Below are positions 33,958 through 43,728 of a stretch of 64,000 nt of DNA, piece by piece (position 1 is the stretch's first letter; the number at the start of each line of letters is the position of its first letter). The notes under the pieces were generated by a model, which was not told where the DNA came from, made no database searches, and saw only the letters and a program-made list of their open reading frames with translations. Position numbers and translations under genes: made by a program. Origin of the DNA: Rubritalea tangerina (GTDB lineage Bacteria; Verrucomicrobiota; Verrucomicrobiia; Verrucomicrobiales; Akkermansiaceae); contig NZ_JBHUJB010000089.1 of NCBI RefSeq assembly GCF_042683245.1, positions 62,001 to 126,000 of the forward strand, in the 5' to 3' direction.

Positions 33958-36900
33958 TTATTGAACTTCAATGTTAAACTCAGCGACCTGAGTGGTGCCG
34001 TCAGGGGCTGTGACTTTGACTTTGAAGGTGTTTGTTCCTTTATCTGCAGGTGTCGGTCCGTAGTTTGTGAATAGGAGGCCGTCTGGGTAGATACGCAACC
34101 ATTCAGGGCCGCTCATTTTGCTGAATGTCAGCTTACGTGCGAGCTCTCTATCAGCACCATTGATGAATGGGTTGAGTCGTTTGTTATATCCGGAGACTCC
34201 GACGGGTGAGGCTGGTAGTTTGATTTCTTTGATGGTGAAGTCCTGAGGTTTGATATTGCTATCGGTGGTGAAGCTCCGGGTGATAGATGATGTGCGGAAG
34301 CTGCTACCTACTGGGTGGTTCACACGCCAATAGTAGCGGGTATTATTTTTCAGGCCACTGACCTTAGCTCCTTGCTTAGCTTTTTTTGTAATGAGAACTC
34401 TACGGAAGTTGGGGTCGGTACTGACTTCTAATTTTGCATTATGTTTACTGGAGTTGTTCCAGCTCAGCACGACGTTAGAGGGATTAATCTTCGTGTTTTC
34501 GATGGGCATGGTTGGTGCTACGAAATTTTGTCGTTGTACTAGGCCGAGCTCGCTATTGCTGAGTGGGTAGTTATAGACGCTGAGTTCATCTAATGCGAAG
34601 CTCGTACCATTGCGGGGGGTGAGTTCGAATTGTTTGGAATCGAAGCTAATCGTATCAGCATAGTTGAGTTGGTGGCTACGTGATTCGCCGTCGACGAAGA
34701 TGGTGAGTGTTTGATTTGGGCGGTCGAAAACGACGGCAACATGTTGCCATTTGTCGGGGGTGTAGGCTGGGCCGTCGTAGATTTTCGCACCTGGGTTTGG
34801 TCCATAGACCCAACCGGCAGGCCGCTTCCAGACTTTGACTTTACCGTCATTAAGGAGGAATGAGATTGGCCCAGTGCGCATCAGGTCGTAGTTGCCAGGG
34901 GATTGAATTTTTTGGAAGTAGCTGACGGTGTAGCTTTTTCTATTGCCCCAGTGTGGAGTCTTGAGTTGGGCCTTGAATTGGGTGACGTTGGTGGCTGAGC
35001 CTGAGACGCCTTTAGTGAGGGATTGCTCCGTTGGGATCTTGGCGGGTTTTCTATCCTTATCGATAAAGCCGACTGGGCTGTCGAAGTTATTGGCATAGAC
35101 TTGTGACTTTTCAATGATGTCAGCGATCAAGGTGACCTGCTTTTTTTCAGAGGGGGAAGCGATTTGCATGAGGAACTCGTGGCTTCCAGTACTTAATTTT
35201 TCGGGAGCATCGATGGAGAGTTTAAAGCGTTTGAAGTCACCGGGTTTGAGCTCACATGACTTTATATCAGCTTTGAGTCCTGGGACGGTTTTGATGGTGT
35301 AGCGCTGGGTGGTGGGTCCATTATTTTGCACCTCATAATCAACACTGGGGAGGGATGGGTCACCCTGGATGGCTGTGAGGCGGATAGGGAATGCGGGGGA
35401 GACTGATAGTGTTTCACCAGTTGTTTCTGGCATAGGCACAATGGATGGGTCACCGAGGAGGTTGATGAGGAAGTTCGTTCCGCCAATGGTGGTGCCTCGG
35501 GTTTGGTCGGCGCGGGTGGTCCAGAGTGTTTCACCGGTGCTCATGCCAAAGAAGAGGCGAGGGTAGTACTTTGTGTGTTTGGCCCAGCCGTGTTGTTTAC
35601 AGGCCCAGACTGAACGGGTCCCGGCGTAGACGGCGACTCCGTTATTACGGAGGAGGGCGAATGAGACATTTTCCGGAAATTCCGGGCTAGCCACGTCACA
35701 TCCACCGAGGGCATAGACAGCAGGCACTTCATCTGACAATTGCCCGGATCCGCCAGTGGACATCATTCCAATTCCCCAGGGGGAGCCGTGCTCTTGGTAG
35801 TAGACGAATCCATACTTCCCGGCATTTTGTTCGCGGATAGTTTCGTGTTGACGGTAATGGTCGATATCCGGGCTATAGATAAGGTTGGGGCTGTGCGTGT
35901 GGCGGGTGAGCTGGGCTCCGTTATGACTGAGGTACTCGTAGTAGAAGTTCTGTGTGCGCTCGAAGGTGTCTCCAGCATAGTAAATGTTGTGGCGCCAGGC
36001 GAGGTCACCGGCTTGGTTCTCGTATCGGATTACGCGTTCTAAGATGGCATCGACGTGCTTGGCATTACCGATGGCTGCGTCCACGCCGTAAAATGGGATG
36101 CGACCAACAAAGACATCAGGTTCGCCATTGATTCCACCTTCACCGTAGTCACCGTCATCGGCAAAGATGCCATTATTGTTTTTATCCCAATCTCCGCTGA
36201 GGTCGACGTAGTAGTAGTCTGTGGGCCAGAGTTTATCTCCGACTAGCTTATAGGGGGTGTCACCAAGTTTTGGGTGAGGGTTTCCTAGGAACAGGATATA
36301 GAGGAGGTTTCTTTGGGTGTGATTCTTTTGGAGCCAAGCGCGGATATTTTTTGCGGCATCTTGCCCGGTGCCGCCGCCAAAATCTTTTTCGGTGATGACT
36401 TGAATGTCAAAGCCACGTGCTAGTTTGTGACGGATGAAGGCATCGAGGCTAGTGAGGGATTTGCGTTTTTCTTCGCTGGTGATGATGAGGTAGCCATTTT
36501 GGCCACTTTTTATTTTTTGTGGGATAGTGGTGCGGATATCGTAATGGCCGCCGGCGACCTTTTCCATCTTCCTAACAATTTCTGGATGGATTTTGCTGAG
36601 GTCTGGTTCGGTAAGTGTGATTGGAGCGGGGGTGGTTTGTGATTGGTAGTTTGCCAGCTGGGATGTGGGGATGAGATCGACCGCTAGGATTTCTCTGAGG
36701 GCTTCCTCAGGGGCTTGGATAGTGAGTTGGTAGCGGGTAGCACGCGTTGATTTGAGTGGGGTGGCGAATTGTCCGTCAGAGATCTTGTATTTTTTGAAAT
36801 TGAAGGTGGCTGTCGCGTTGAGGTTGGAATTTGGGGATTTGAAGCGGATGACGGGGTGAAAGTGGAGTTCTTTATCGGCCCAGAGTGACCAAGAGAGGAC

Positions 36901-37905
36901 GCCATTAATGAGGGTGGCATCGTAGTGGCGAAGGGAGATAACTCCGAGAGCATCGGAGAGGGCGATATGTGGTTTGCCTTTGAGCTGTTCTTCCGCCGCG
37001 AGATTTGTGACATAGTGGTTGGCATTGAGTTTGAGAGCTGCTGAGGGGTTCGGGTCGATAGAATCTGAGAGTTCTAGTTCAAAGTGTTTGAAGAATGGTA
37101 ACCAGCCGGTTGGTTCTCTCCGAGCAATGACGAGGAAGTCGGCGTCCTGAGGCTTTTTCAGGTCGATACTGAAGTGGTAGGGGAACTTCCGTCCATCGGC
37201 GGGTCTCCAGAAGCGGCCGTTGTTGCCATTGAGCATCATGGAGGCGGGGTCTTGCCCGTAGTAAGGGTGAAGATTTCCCTCGGTGGCGAAGCTGTAGTTT
37301 TGATGCGGGAGGATTTCTCCGTTTGCTTTGGCAAAGTAGATGCCAGAGATGTGTGAGCGACCGATGGTATCTCCGCTGATGACGTTGTTATCTAACAATG
37401 TCATATGGAGGAAGCGTCCTTTGAGCCCTTGGAGTGGGATGATGGCGGCATGGCCATGTTTGAGGTTATCTAGGATTTTTTTGCCGGGAGCAGTGGCGAG
37501 TGCTTGCTTTCTGTGGGCGGCAAGGACCTCTGAGCTGATTCGTTGCCCCTTTTGTAGTGAGTGGGGGATAGCGGCGCCGAGTGCGTCTGATGTATACGCT
37601 GGGTAGTAGATGGGGTGCTGTGACTCTTTAGTTTTAGTTGGTAGAGTTTGTTGCTGGGTTGCTGGTGGCGCATTTTTGGACGCTATAGGAAGGGCAATGG
37701 ATGACGGCTGAGGTGTAGGTTTTGAGGAGGGCGTCTCTTCCTTTGTAGCGGGCGGCCCACTTTCTTTAAGCCCGGGTTCATTAGCTGGAGTTGGGGACTC
37801 GGCAGATACCTGCTCAGGGTGGACAGGTTTGATAAAGGTGGGGGCAAGGTAATATCCGGCGCAAACGCAGAGCGCCAAGGTGGCCATTTGGGTACTAAGC
37901 TTCAT
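33958..37905 (-). CDS. Peptidase C25 (gingipain-like) multidomain exported protein
   Basis: A 1315-residue protein. An N-terminal signal/anchor (about 1-27) is followed by a Pro-rich stretch, a beta domain (about 100-430), then the C25 cysteine peptidase: NGYLIITSEEKRKSL, WPTDYYYVDLSGDW, VGRIPFYGVD, and the catalytic pair YQEHGSPWG (His near 706) and LGGCDVASPE (Cys near 735). C-terminal modules are a LamG-type domain (about 937-1125; WQHVAVVFDRP), a fibronectin III-like domain (about 1130-1215; NTRYYWRVNHP) and an Ig/Calx-like domain (to 1315). Gingipain-type proteases usually end in a type IX secretion signal; none was recognised here. Probably a surface or secreted protease acting on protein or peptide substrates. 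Confidence 0.85.
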   Translation of the reverse strand: MKLSTQMATLALCVCAGYYLAPTFIKPVHPEQVSAESPTPANEPGLKESGPPATKEETPSSKPTPQPSSIALPIASKNAPPATQQQTLPTKTKESQHPIYYPAYTSDALGAAIPHSLQKGQRISSEVLAAHRKQALATAPGKKILDNLKHGHAAIIPLQGLKGRFLHMTLLDNNVISGDTIGRSHISGIYFAKANGEILPHQNYSFATEGNLHPYYGQDPASMMLNGNNGRFWRPADGRKFPYHFSIDLKKPQDADFLVIARREPTGWLPFFKHFELELSDSIDPNPSAALKLNANHYVTNLAAEEQLKGKPHIALSDALGVISLRHYDATLINGVLSWSLWADKELHFHPVIRFKSPNSNLNATATFNFKKYKISDGQFATPLKSTRATRYQLTIQAPEEALREILAVDLIPTSQLANYQSQTTPAPITLTEPDLSKIHPEIVRKMEKVAGGHYDIRTTIPQKIKSGQNGYLIITSEEKRKSLTSLDAFIRHKLARGFDIQVITEKDFGGGTGQDAAKNIRAWLQKNHTQRNLLYILFLGNPHPKLGDTPYKLVGDKLWPTDYYYVDLSGDWDKNNNGIFADDGDYGEGGINGEPDVFVGRIPFYGVDAAIGNAKHVDAILERVIRYENQAGDLAWRHNIYYAGDTFERTQNFYYEYLSHNGAQLTRHTHSPNLIYSPDIDHYRQHETIREQNAGKYGFVYYQEHGSPWGIGMMSTGGSGQLSDEVPAVYALGGCDVASPEFPENVSFALLRNNGVAVYAGTRSVWACKQHGWAKHTKYYPRLFFGMSTGETLWTTRADQTRGTTIGGTNFLINLLGDPSIVPMPETTGETLSVSPAFPIRLTAIQGDPSLPSVDYEVQNNGPTTQRYTIKTVPGLKADIKSCELKPGDFKRFKLSIDAPEKLSTGSHEFLMQIASPSEKKQVTLIADIIEKSQVYANNFDSPVGFIDKDRKPAKIPTEQSLTKGVSGSATNVTQFKAQLKTPHWGNRKSYTVSYFQKIQSPGNYDLMRTGPISFLLNDGKVKVWKRPAGWVYGPNPGAKIYDGPAYTPDKWQHVAVVFDRPNQTLTIFVDGESRSHQLNYADTISFDSKQFELTPRNGTSFALDELSVYNYPLSNSELGLVQRQNFVAPTMPIENTKINPSNVVLSWNNSSKHNAKLEVSTDPNFRRVLITKKAKQGAKVSGLKNNTRYYWRVNHPVGSSFRTSSITRSFTTDSNIKPQDFTIKEIKLPASPVGVSGYNKRLNPFINGADRELARKLTFSKMSGPEWLRIYPDGLLFTNYGPTPADKGTNTFKVKVTAPDGTTQVAEFNIEVQ

Positions 37906-38116
37906 AATAGGTGTGTGGTAGCGTTCTTACTAGGTGTGTAAGGTTGGATCGTTTCAATCGCCGCTAAGTAACGGCAAAAGTCTCCGATATATTACACCTG
38001 TTTATGGTTTCTTCCAAAAGAGCTTGCGCGATCGTAAATCCGGGTGTTTACTCCCGCATCGGTAAACATAATAATACTTAGCAACTTTGTAAGGTATTTA
38101 CCACTCTATCACGATC

Positions 38117-39889
38117 ATGATACCATCTCACGCACCATTCGACCAGAATCAGCGCGCGGCACTCGAGGCGCTGGTTAAGACGTTTTCGCCTGAGCAGCGC
38201 GCGTGGCTCAGCGGTTTTTTAGCTGCGCCTGCAGCGGGTGGCTCAGTGGCAGCTGCGCCAGCGGCAAGCAAGCCATTGACGATTCTTTACGGTACTGAAT
38301 CCGGCAACTCTGAGTCCCTTGCTGATAAGACAGTGAAGGAAGCAAAGAAGAAGGGGTTCAAAGCTGTCATGAAGAATCTGGCTGACATTTCCGTCAAGGA
38401 CATCGCTAAGTTTGAGCACATTGGTCTTATCGTTTCCACTTGGGGCGACGGTGAACCACCCGAGGCCATTGAGTCATTCCACAAAGAATTCATGACAGCG
38501 GGTGTCAATCTTAAGGGTGTGAAGTTTTCAGTGTGCGCGCTAGGGGACACCTCCTACGACAAGTTCTGCCAGACGGGTAAAGATTTTGATGTTCAGCTTG
38601 AGAAATTAGGTGCGGAGCGTGTTGCGGAGCGCGTTGATTGCGACGTGGACTTTGATGAAGCCTACGCGACATGGAAGGATGCGCTTTTTGCTGCTTTAGG
38701 TTCTGCTGAGACAGGGGCTGCACCGCAGATTGACCTAGCAGCCTTCGGAGCAGCTCCAGCCGTTGAGTATGGTCGTAAGAATCCATTCCCGGCAGAAGTG
38801 ATTGAAAACTTGGTGCTCAATGGAGAAGGTTCAGCTAAGGAAACTATCCACCTCGAGCTCGATCTCGAAGGTTCCGGTCTCGACTACGAAGCAGGTGATG
38901 CTCTTGCTGTAGTGCCAGTCAACGCAGCTGACGTGGTAGAAGCATTCCTCGCAGCATCAGGCCTTACAGGTTCTGAGCAGGTTGAACTTAAGGGCGAAGA
39001 CAAGTGTGACCTCAAGGAAGCGCTTACCTACAAACTCGATATCACAGGGCTATCCCGCGCTGTGGCGAAAAAGTACTTCGAACTCTGCAAGTCCGACGAA
39101 CTCGGCACGCTTGTGAGTGACGAGAAGAAGGCTGAATTTAAAGATTGGGCATGGGGCCGTGAGATCGTTGATCTCCTCGAACTCTTCCCAGTGCAGAAGC
39201 TTTCCGCTCAGGCACTTGTGAGCATTCTTCGTAAGCTTCCTCCACGTCTCTACTCTATCGCTTCCAGCCCGAAGGCTCATCCAGGTGAGGTGCACCTTAC
39301 TGTCGCAGCAGTGCGTTATGAAGGTCACGGCAAGCAGCGCAAGGGTGTCGCTTCCACTTACATCGCTGACGAAGCGAAGACAGGTGAGAAGGTACAGGTT
39401 TACGTGCACAAGAATAAGAACTTCCGTCTTCCTGAAGACACGAACAAGCCAGTGATCATGGTTGGTCCAGGTACGGGTATCGCACCATTCCGTGCCTTCA
39501 TCGAAGAGCGTGGCGAAACTGAAGCAAAGGGCGAAACATGGCTCTTCTTCGGCGACCAACGCTACACTTACGATTTCCTCTACCAGCTTGAACTTCAGGA
39601 CCACCTCAAGTCAGGCGCTCTCAGCAAGCTCGACGTAGCATTCTCTCGCGACCAGCCAGAGAAAGTTTACGTGCAGGACAAGATGCTTGCGCAAGGTGAA
39701 GAAATTTACAAATGGCTCGAAGCTGGTGCGTACTTCTACGTCTGTGGTGACGCAGAACGCATGGCGAAGGACGTGAACCAAGCCCTGATCGATATCGTTG
39801 CCCAGCACGGTGGCAAGTCAGCCGATGACGCAGCTGCGTACATCGAATCCCTTAAGAAGGAGAAGCGTTACCAGCGTGACGTCTACTAA
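38117..39889 (+). CDS. cysJ: Assimilatory sulfite reductase flavoprotein subunit CysJ
   Basis: A 590-residue NADPH-dependent flavoprotein that passes electrons to CysI for reduction of sulfite to sulfide. An Ala-rich linker (35-53) precedes a flavodoxin domain (LTILYGTESGNSESLA, STWGDGEPPEA, ALGDTSYDKFC), an FAD domain (PPRLYSIASSP, HGKQRKGVASTYIA) and an NADPH domain (VMVGPGTGIAPFRAF, YVCGDAERMAKDV). C-terminal KRYQRDVY is family-typical. Codon use is strongly biased (CTC, CGT, AAC, GAA rich), unlike neighbours, as expected of a highly expressed gene. The start has no Shine-Dalgarno site; an A/C-rich leader precedes it. The 211-nt upstream gap is shared with the divergent C25 gene. Confidence 0.97.
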   Translation: MIPSHAPFDQNQRAALEALVKTFSPEQRAWLSGFLAAPAAGGSVAAAPAASKPLTILYGTESGNSESLADKTVKEAKKKGFKAVMKNLADISVKDIAKFEHIGLIVSTWGDGEPPEAIESFHKEFMTAGVNLKGVKFSVCALGDTSYDKFCQTGKDFDVQLEKLGAERVAERVDCDVDFDEAYATWKDALFAALGSAETGAAPQIDLAAFGAAPAVEYGRKNPFPAEVIENLVLNGEGSAKETIHLELDLEGSGLDYEAGDALAVVPVNAADVVEAFLAASGLTGSEQVELKGEDKCDLKEALTYKLDITGLSRAVAKKYFELCKSDELGTLVSDEKKAEFKDWAWGREIVDLLELFPVQKLSAQALVSILRKLPPRLYSIASSPKAHPGEVHLTVAAVRYEGHGKQRKGVASTYIADEAKTGEKVQVYVHKNKNFRLPEDTNKPVIMVGPGTGIAPFRAFIEERGETEAKGETWLFFGDQRYTYDFLYQLELQDHLKSGALSKLDVAFSRDQPEKVYVQDKMLAQGEEIYKWLEAGAYFYVCGDAERMAKDVNQALIDIVAQHGGKSADDAAAYIESLKKEKRYQRDVY

Positions 39890-39925
39890 TCTCTCATTTT
39901 ACCAATCTCAACTCACACAAATTTT

Positions 39926-41647
39926 ATGAGCGAAGAACAAAAACTATCAGCAAACGAATACCTCAAGGTGGAGTCTAACTACCTTCGTGGCACCCTAGCT
40001 GAAGAACTCGCTGACGATTCAACAGGCGGTATCTCTGAAGGTTCCGCACAGATGGTGAAATTCCATGGTTGCTACGTTCAGGACGACCGTGACCTCCGTG
40101 CAAACCGCCGTAAGCACAAGCTCGAGAAAGCATACAGCTTCCTCATGCGAGTTCGCCTTCCGGGTGGAGTCGTGACACCCAAGCAATGGCTCCAGATGGA
40201 CTGGATCTCTGAGAACTTTGCTAACAACACACTTAAGCTCACTACTCGTCAGGCATTCCAGCTTCACGGTGTGATCAAGTCCCAGCTCAAGCGCACCGTT
40301 CAGGAAATGGACAAGGTTGCTCTCGACTGTATCGCAGCATGTGGCGATGTGAACCGTAACGTCATGTGTAACCCGAACCCACACCTCAGTAAGTCTCACG
40401 CTGAGATGGTTCAGCAGGCAAAAGACATTTCTGAGCACCTCCTTCCACAAGGTGGCGCGTATCACGAAATTTTCCTCGACCAGGAAAAGGTGATCTCTTC
40501 CGAGGAAGTGGTAGAGCCAATCTACGGCAAGACTTACCTTCCACGTAAGTTCAAGATTGCGATCGTGATCCCACCGTCAAACGACTGTGACATCCACGCG
40601 AACGACCTTTCCTTCATCGCGATTCAAGATGGCGATAAGATCATCGGCTACAACATCGCAGTTGGTGGTGGTATGGGCATGACTCACGGTGTGGAAACTA
40701 CTTACCCACGTCTCGCAGACATCATCGGTTTCTGTACTCCAGAGCAGGTGGTGGATGTGGCTGAGAAGGTGATTCTCGTGCAGCGTGACTTCGGTAATCG
40801 TTGTGACCGTAAGATGTCTCGTGTGAAGTACACCATCGACAGCCGCAGCACAGAGTGGTTTGTAGAGAAGCTCAACGAGTACCTCGGTTATGAGATCGCT
40901 CCTGTGCGTCCATACGAGTTTACTACAAATGGTGACAACTTCGGCTGGCACGAAGACGAGACTGGCAACTGGCACCTCAACCTCTTCATTCAAGGTGGTC
41001 GCGTGGTGGATTCCCCGGCATTCCCAGTGAAGACTGGCCTTCGTGAAATTGCTAAGGTGCTCAAAGGTGAGTTTCGTCTCACAGCGAACCAGAACCTAGC
41101 AATTTCTAACATCCCAGCTGACCAGAAGGCTGAGATCGAAGCTATTCTCGACAAGTATAACATTCTCAAGAGTCACGAGCGTTCAGCGCTACGTCTCTTC
41201 TCCATCGCTTGTGTGTCGCTTCCAACATGTGGGCTCGCACTCGCTGAGGCTGAGCGTTACCTCCCAGAGCTTATCACTGAGCTTGAAGAGGTAGTGGAAG
41301 AATGTGGCCTTCGTCACGATGCGATCACGATTCGTATGACTGGTTGTCCTAACGGCTGTGGCCGTCCGTTCCTCGCAGAGATCGGCTTCGTTGGTCGTGG
41401 TCCTGGCCGCTACAACCTCTACCTCGGTGGTGGGCACGCAGGCCAGCGTCTCAACAAGCTTTACCGTCAGGACATCCTCGGTAAGGACGCGAAAGAAGTT
41501 CTTAAACCAATCATCGAAGACTACGCGAAGAACCGCCAAGACGGTGAGCGTTTCGGTGACTTTGTGATCCGTGCTGGTTACGTTGAAGCGACAGTAAACG
41601 GTTTGGATTTCCACAAGAACATCAAGCCGGAAGCATTTCCTTCCTAA
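39926..41647 (+). CDS. cysI: Sulfite reductase hemoprotein subunit CysI
   Basis: A 573-residue siroheme and [4Fe-4S] subunit that reduces sulfite by six electrons to sulfide. The cluster cysteines are C429 and C435 (IACVSLPTC) and C474 and C478 (GCPNGCGRP), the standard ligands that bridge to siroheme. Substrate-binding Arg/Lys residues lie in the typical positions (LTTRQAFQLHG). It follows cysJ by 36 nt, giving a cysJI operon. The start codon has an AACTCACACAA leader and no Shine-Dalgarno site. Codon bias is as strong as in cysJ. Confidence 0.98.
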   Translation: MSEEQKLSANEYLKVESNYLRGTLAEELADDSTGGISEGSAQMVKFHGCYVQDDRDLRANRRKHKLEKAYSFLMRVRLPGGVVTPKQWLQMDWISENFANNTLKLTTRQAFQLHGVIKSQLKRTVQEMDKVALDCIAACGDVNRNVMCNPNPHLSKSHAEMVQQAKDISEHLLPQGGAYHEIFLDQEKVISSEEVVEPIYGKTYLPRKFKIAIVIPPSNDCDIHANDLSFIAIQDGDKIIGYNIAVGGGMGMTHGVETTYPRLADIIGFCTPEQVVDVAEKVILVQRDFGNRCDRKMSRVKYTIDSRSTEWFVEKLNEYLGYEIAPVRPYEFTTNGDNFGWHEDETGNWHLNLFIQGGRVVDSPAFPVKTGLREIAKVLKGEFRLTANQNLAISNIPADQKAEIEAILDKYNILKSHERSALRLFSIACVSLPTCGLALAEAERYLPELITELEEVVEECGLRHDAITIRMTGCPNGCGRPFLAEIGFVGRGPGRYNLYLGGGHAGQRLNKLYRQDILGKDAKEVLKPIIEDYAKNRQDGERFGDFVIRAGYVEATVNGLDFHKNIKPEAFPS

Positions 41648-41754
41648 TTGATACCCGCTCAGTCCAAGTGGCTGAGCACCCAACTATTTGAACCGTCGAT
41701 ACGGCATCTTTGGGAAACTGAAGATGCCGTCCTCGACAAAAGACATCACTAATC

Positions 41755-42483
41755 ATGAGTGCAGCAGAACAGAAACTAACAGATGCAGAAATTATCGCGA
41801 CTGAGCTCGGAGCTAAGAAGGCTGGCGAGCGCATCAAGTGGCTTTATGAAACCTATGGAGACCGCGTCATGGCGTCTACCAGCTTTGGTTTGCAGGCGGC
41901 TGTGATGTTGCATTTGATCAGTGAAAACGCACCGAAGATGCCAGTTGCGTTTGTTGACACTGGCTACCTTTTCCCTGAGACCTACAAGTACATCGAGACT
42001 CTCATGGAGCGTTTCGATATCGATCTCCGTGTCTACAATCCAAAGATGACTGCAGCGCGCCAAGAAGCGCTCTACGGAAAGCTTTGGGAGCAAGGTGAAG
42101 AGGGGAACCAGAAGTACGGCATCATCAACAAGGTGGAGCCAATGGATCGTGCGATCAAAGACATCGGTGCTGATATCTGGCTTTCTGGTCTTCGCCGTGC
42201 GCAATCCAGTACACGTCAGGATCGTCCCTTTGCAGAACAGCAGAACAAGACAATCAAGGCGTACCCGATTCTCGACTGGGCCGATGCACAAGTGAATGTG
42301 TACTATCACATGCATGAGTTGCCGAAGCACCCTCTCGAAGCAGAAGGATACGTAACTATGGGTGACTGGCATTCCACCGTGCCAGCAACTGAAGGGATGA
42401 GTGCTGAGGAAACTCGCTATGGCGGCCAAAAGTATGAATGTGGATTGCATTTAGATAATGGCAGCAGTGATTATCAGATCTAG
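41755..42483 (+). CDS. cysH: Phosphoadenylylsulfate reductase CysH
   Basis: A 242-residue thioredoxin-dependent enzyme that reduces PAPS to sulfite. It has the PP-loop-like ASTSFGLQAAVMLHL, VDTGYLFPETY and the catalytic ECGLH with C229. The two Cys pairs of [4Fe-4S] APS reductases are absent: where they would be it reads GLRRAQSSTR, so PAPS rather than APS should be the substrate. Then an APS kinase/sulfurylase must be encoded elsewhere. It lies 107 nt after cysI with shared codon bias and its own terminator at 42518, closing the cysJIH unit. Confidence 0.95.
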   Translation: MSAAEQKLTDAEIIATELGAKKAGERIKWLYETYGDRVMASTSFGLQAAVMLHLISENAPKMPVAFVDTGYLFPETYKYIETLMERFDIDLRVYNPKMTAARQEALYGKLWEQGEEGNQKYGIINKVEPMDRAIKDIGADIWLSGLRRAQSSTRQDRPFAEQQNKTIKAYPILDWADAQVNVYYHMHELPKHPLEAEGYVTMGDWHSTVPATEGMSAEETRYGGQKYECGLHLDNGSSDYQI

Positions 42484-42517
42484 AGTAATATATTTCTGAT
42501 AGATTATAAGCTCTGAG

Positions 42518-42548
42518 CGCCATTTCATGAGGGAAGTGGCGTTTTTTT
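42518..42548 (+). terminator. Rho-independent terminator after cysH
   Basis: CGCCATTTC/GAAGTGGCG (9 bp, one G-U pair), 6-nt loop, followed by seven T. It lies 34 nt after the cysH stop. Confidence 0.9.
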
Positions 42549-42647
42549 ATGTAACTGGCGGATGGCACAATTTTTCTAATTTCCCACTGGTCAAACGGCA
42601 GTTTGGATGGGAGAGTCAACGCGTTCAATTTTAAACACACTAACACT

Positions 42648-43616
42648 ATGGGTATTTTAGCACAAAACATGGTAGAGACAGTGGGGAATACCCCATTGAT
42701 TAAGCTGAATAAAATCACTGAAGGTCTCGATGCTGAGATCTACGTGAAGGGTGAATTTTTCAACCCGCTTTTCAGCGTGAAGGACCGTATCGGTAAGTCG
42801 ATGATTGAGGCGGCTGAAAAGGATGGTTCACTCAAGCCGGGCGGCACGATCATCGAGCCAACTTCTGGTAACACAGGTATTGCTCTCGCATTTGTTGCGC
42901 GTGCAAAGGGATACAAGTGTATCCTAACAATGCCTGAAACAATGTCACTTGAGCGTCGTGTTTTGCTACGTCTTTTGGGTGCGGAGATTGTATTGACACC
43001 TGGGCCTAAGGGGATGGGTGGAGCGATTGCCAAGGCTAAGCAGCTTTTAGAAGAAGACCCATCAGCATTTGGTCCGTCTCAGTTTGATAACCCAGCAAAC
43101 CCGCAGGTTCACCGTGAGACAACAGCTGAGGAAATCTGGGAAGCACTTGAGGGTGACGTTGATTTCCTTGTAGCGGGTGTTGGTACTGGTGGCACTATCA
43201 CAGGTGTTTCAGAAGTGATCAAGAGCCGTAAGGATGGCTTCACTACGATTGCTGTAGAGCCTGAGAATTCACCGGTGATTGGTGGTGGTCAGCCTGGTCC
43301 ACATAAGATTCAAGGGATTGGAGCAGGATTCATTCCTGGGAACCTCAACACCGACATTGTTGATGGTACTATCACAGTGACTAACGAAGACGCATTTGCG
43401 ACAGCGCAGAAGCTTGCACAGGAAGAAGGGCTTCCAGCAGGTATTTCTACTGGAGCGAATGTTTGGGCGGCACTTCAGGTGGCAAAGCGCCCTGAGGCAA
43501 AGGGCAAGAAGATCGTGACCATCGGTTGTTCTAGCACTGAGCGTTACCTTTCTACTCCGCTTGCAGAAGCAGTTCGTGAAGAAGTTGCGAACCTTCCTGT
43601 AAGTGAGATCGAATAA
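42648..43616 (+). CDS. cysK: Cysteine synthase A (O-acetylserine sulfhydrylase)
   Basis: A 322-residue PLP enzyme that makes cysteine from O-acetylserine and sulfide. Key motifs: SVKDRIGKSM with the PLP lysine, EPTSGNTGIALA (substrate/PLP loop), GVGTGGTITGV (phosphate loop) and GCSSTERYLST near the end. The ATG at 42648 (MGILAQNMVETVGNTPLIKL) is chosen from the family start; an earlier in-frame ATG at 42603 lies in the non-coding leader. Codon use is biased as in cysJIH. It has its own terminators on both sides and therefore its own promoter. The leader is A/C-rich (AAACACACTAACACT). Confidence 0.98.
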   Translation: MGILAQNMVETVGNTPLIKLNKITEGLDAEIYVKGEFFNPLFSVKDRIGKSMIEAAEKDGSLKPGGTIIEPTSGNTGIALAFVARAKGYKCILTMPETMSLERRVLLRLLGAEIVLTPGPKGMGGAIAKAKQLLEEDPSAFGPSQFDNPANPQVHRETTAEEIWEALEGDVDFLVAGVGTGGTITGVSEVIKSRKDGFTTIAVEPENSPVIGGGQPGPHKIQGIGAGFIPGNLNTDIVDGTITVTNEDAFATAQKLAQEEGLPAGISTGANVWAALQVAKRPEAKGKKIVTIGCSSTERYLSTPLAEAVREEVANLPVSEIE

Positions 43617-43680
43617 GGTATTGAGTCGGGATCATGAGGTAGTGGTTGCTGCGTGAATTTTCTCGACGAATAGCATTTAT

Positions 43681-43720
43681 TGCCCCTAGCTGGATATCAT
43701 TCGGTTAGGGGCATTTTTTT
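43681..43720 (+). terminator. Rho-independent terminator after cysK
   Basis: TGCCCCTA/TAGGGGCA (8 bp), 17-nt loop, then seven T. It ends only 8 nt before the trpD start codon, so a trpD transcript must start within or after the hairpin unless readthrough occurs. Confidence 0.88.
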
Positions 43721-43728
43721 CATTTATT

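Noticed and set aside
37906..38116. A possible riboswitch or leader upstream of cysJ
   Set aside because: The 211-nt gap shows small complementary stretches, but no known sulfur or cobalamin riboswitch core could be recognised.
39050..42450. Long antisense frames (up to 224 codons) opposite cysJ, cysI and cysH
   Set aside because: They follow from the extreme codon bias of the sense genes, have no start signals and no family motifs; the sense genes are certain.
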